From positions 124,001 through 188,000 of the forward strand of contig JAJGQC010000556.1 of assembly GCA_021014325.1 (NCBI GenBank): DNA of 64,000 nt, in the 5' to 3' direction. The first letter of the stretch is position 1. Each line of letters begins with the position of its first letter. A program made the position numbers and the translations under genes. Below the pieces are notes generated by a model. The model had not been told where the DNA came from. It was given only the letters and a program-made list of their open reading frames with translations, and ran no database searches. This DNA comes from Plazaster borealis (Eukaryota > Echinodermata > Asteroidea > Forcipulatida > Labidiasteridae). Of the stretch, positions 61,995-64,000 are shown one piece after another.

Positions 61995-62613
61995 GCAGAT
62001 GGAGTTCTCTTTTGAAACCGGATCTCGCGAAAATTAGGCTCTACGTGTTTTTTGTTCTCACAGTGAGCTCGGCGCGGGTCCAGAAAATCCACTCCTCGAA
62101 AATCCACTCCTCAAAAAAAAGTTAAAATCTCACTGTTTTTCAGAATCCTCGCCTTCCGGTAGCAATATGGCGGCCGCCGTAATCGCTGGTAACGATAACC
62201 AACGGTTCATGTCAAACAAAACATTGGTTTATTTGGACCATCGTTGCGCGTGCGCGTAGGCAGCGCGCAACGCTGGCAATTACCAACGGCTTATGTTGGT
62301 TATCGTTTACCAGCGTAGCGTGCAGCACACCAACTGCTGTTCATTCCGCTGCATTGCATTGATCAACACGTGGGCGCGCGCGCTTCCGGTGATGATAGCG
62401 ACAATCCCCACAGCATAAGTTAAACAATAATTGTTGGCTTTGAATACGACTAAAGTTTTGTTTTACTTTATTGTAAATGAAGGCCTACAAATACAGATGT
62501 GTAATGTTTTGTTTTCATTCTTTTAACTTTCTTTTTGTGTGGGCACTATTGCAATTTTTTCATGGGGGGCACCGGGGGGGGGGGGCACTGGAAATTTGTG
62601 GGGGGGGGCACGT
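61995..62613. promoter_or_regulatory. CpG-rich block with possible promoter-like motifs and a nested inverted repeat
   Basis: CCTTCCGGT (an ETS-type site on the - strand) is followed by CAATATGGCGGC, close to the YY1 consensus, near 62,153-62,174. That pair is often found at broadly expressed CpG promoters. The ATG there opens only a 30-codon frame. A 15-bp direct doublet GAAAATCCACTCCTC lies at 62,083-62,112. The inverted repeat immediately downstream suggests that part of the block may instead be a mobile element. I cannot decide between these. Confidence 0.3.
62184..62315. repeat. Nested inverted repeat
   Basis: The outer arms CGCTGGTAACGATAACCAAC (62,184-62,203) and the complement in GTTGGTTATCGTTTACCAGC (62,295-62,314) differ by one inserted base. 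Between them GTTGCGCG and CGCGCAAC form an inner 8-9-bp hairpin around a GC-alternating tract. Confidence 0.8.
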
Positions 62614-62765
62614 GCGAAATTACCTCTTTCTCAAAAACTACGTTACTTCAGAGGGAGTCGTTTCTCACAATGTTTTATACTATCAATAACTCTCTGTTGC
62701 TCGTTACCAAGTAAGTTTTTATGCTAATATATATTTTGAGTAATTACCAAACGTGTACAGTGCCT
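62614..62765 (+). mobile_element. TTAA MITE, right half
   Basis: It runs from CGAAATTACCTCTTTCTC through ACTACGTTACTTCAGAGG and TTACCAAGTAAGTTTTTATG to ACGTGTACAGTGCCT, followed by TTAA (62,766-62,769). It begins abruptly after a G-run. Confidence 0.82.
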
Positions 62766-63186
62766 TTAAACACACATTGGTGTATGGGTAAAAAAACACA
62801 AATAATATTTTTTTATCCTTGATGAAAATTTAACATCCATTAAACAAGTCCTGTATATTCTCCAAAGCAATAAAATGCCACTTCCCCTGTTTTCCTTTTT
62901 GTCTTAGAACTTTAAAAAGAGCACCTATTGTGATAAAGATTTCCGTATATTTTGTTCTTGTTAATTTTGTTCTTGTTAATTTTGATTTGAACAAAAATTA
63001 TGCATCGCCACATGTTCAAATATGCTGTCCAACCCCTTAAAGTACAAGTAGATAATGTATTCAGCTGAAACTTTAGTCACAGGTTACTTTCTTGATAATT
63101 TTGCCTATAAATCAGCATTACGTTGACAAAAACCAATCTATGCCCCTACCTTTAACGTGTAGCATACTTGTGCTTTCTTTTCACAG
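62766..63186. other. AT-rich sequence, possible intron
   Basis: No gene is visible. TTTTGTTCTTGTTAATT is doubled at about 62,950-62,985. If the next exon is real this would be intron, ending in the pyrimidine tract CTTGTGCTTTCTTTTCACAG. Confidence 0.4.
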
Positions 63187-63358
63187 TATAAGTAAAACAG
63201 TTGCCTCAGCCAAGGAGCTGGATGTGACTTATTACTTGGGAAGGGCTTGTTTTATGGTACTGAATGCAACCAGTGACAGCCTCCACTGTGCTGATATGAG
63301 TGACATTACAGGGCTATGCGATGCTTATGACTCACAAATGATGTGCGCAAATCTAAAG
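63187..63358 (+). CDS. Candidate internal coding exon, unknown protein
   Basis: A strong acceptor (CTTTCTTTTCACAG) and a moderate donor (AAG/GTTGGT) bound a 172-bp open stretch. It reads KTVASAKELDVTYYLGRACF, then MVLNATSDSLHCADMSDI and TGLCDAYDSQMMCANLK. Four cysteines in about 40 residues suggest a disulphide-containing extracellular segment. The upstream intron would be phase 2 and the downstream one phase 0. Codon use and composition are less AT-rich than the flanks, as expected of an exon. I do not recognise the family. This is the best exon candidate in the window. Confidence 0.45.
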
Positions 63359-63419
63359 GTTGGTCTTACCCTCCTTCTAGATCCTCTTCGCCAATGAAAG
63401 AGTTTGAAGGACTGAGGGC

Positions 63420-63871
63420 TTAAGGCCTCGTTTGATAGAGCAGCTTAAGTTTTAAAAATAGCTCAGCACAACAAAATACTCACCAGAATATGGTTATCAG
63501 AAATTTAAAAACCCATGTCCCATGTACTATATAATGTGACTGGTATCCTGCTTACTTTTGCTTAGCAGCAAATTTGCTCAGCAGCAAATTATTAAGAAGC
63601 GGTGTTTTCTGCTTAAGTAGTTCTTAAAGAATTGAACTGGTGTTCCTCATTTGTTTTTGAGAGTTAGTTTGCATTTTCTTGGTTATGAATCTTATGAATC
63701 GACTAACAAAGCCTCGATTGGGACTTGATCTACATAACTGAAATTTACCCAAGTCAGATTTTTCTTAGAACTTTGTTCCACTCTGGGTCAAGACATAAAC
63801 ACTTACCCAATTAAAACTACTGCATAAACGCTGAATTCTGTGGTAAGCATTGCCATAAAATGGGGCCCGGT
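63420..63871. repeat. GGCCC-ended CTTAAG repeat fragments
   Basis: TAGAGCAGCTTAAG, AGCTCAGCACAACAAAAT, TGACTGGTATCCTGCTTACT and TTCTGCTTAAGTAG match the family seen at 46,497 and 57,043. TAAGCATTGCCATAAAATGG followed by GGCCC at about 63,844-63,869 looks like a right terminus of the GGGCCCAATTTCATGG family. The middle holds no gene. Confidence 0.5.
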
Positions 63872-64000
63872 TTTTACCATTCTGGTCTGCTTTTCTCAAA
63901 GAGTATTTATACCGTCCGTCAAGAAATACAAAATGCACAAAATATACTTTTGTTATAATAAAACAATAATTTATTACATTTCCAGAAACCTATATTATTT
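63872..64000. other. AT-rich sequence at window edge
   Basis: I see nothing distinctive here apart from AT richness and an AATAAAACAATAATTTATT patch. Confidence 0.4.

Noticed and set aside
1..64000. CRISPR array, bacterial operons, rRNA or intact tRNA genes
   Set aside because: Repeats have no unique equal-length spacers, and no prokaryotic gene organisation or conserved RNA sequence was seen on either strand.

Overview
This is a repeat-dominated window of animal nuclear DNA with no complete protein-coding gene that I can recognise. The dispersed repeats are a TTAA-flanked palindromic MITE family, hAT-like non-autonomous elements, a non-LTR retrotransposon fragment, and modules ending in GGGCCCAATTTCATGGCTCT. 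From memory of genome sequence, not a search, they look like those of marine deuterostomes, most likely an echinoderm such as a sea star. There is no bacterial operon structure, rRNA gene or CRISPR array.

Layout. (1) 1-10,899: a degenerate 5/6-bp (GGATTT + NATTT) satellite, almost free of C on the + strand. (2) 10,898-11,750: a transition block made of monomer pieces. (3) 11,751-20,575: about 30 tandem copies of a ~310-bp (A) and ~260-bp (B) monomer, mostly alternating as a ~571-bp AB dimer. (4) 20,576-20,878: a degenerate telomere-like stretch and another monomer piece. (5) 20,879-42,763: a second, 21.9-kb GGATTT/NATTT satellite with kilobase-scale internal duplications. (6) 42,764-43,250: a longer, single-copy version of the monomer, which looks ancestral to A and B. 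(7) 43,256-44,120: a broken non-LTR reverse transcriptase on the - strand, split by a MITE at a TTAA. (8) 44,121-47,901: AT-rich DNA with a 1.25-kb hAT-like element and a possible terminal exon. (9) 47,902-55,712: two tandem copies of a 3.9-kb duplicon, nearly identical, joined at a 3-bp microhomology (AGA). (10) 55,712-64,000: mixed DNA with more MITEs, a nested insertion, a 1.1-kb hAT-like element, short minisatellites and a few candidate exons.

How it fits together. The first 43 kb is one composite satellite block. The same monomer sequence appears between and beside both GGATTT arrays, but joins them at different points, so the two satellites have probably been rearranged together. The monomer series long > A > B can be explained by two deletions at 2-bp microhomologies, and chimeric A/B units show unequal exchange. 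The right-hand third is ordinary intergenic or intronic DNA shaped by transposon insertion and tandem duplication. Long open frames in the satellites are by-products of repeat periodicity, not genes.
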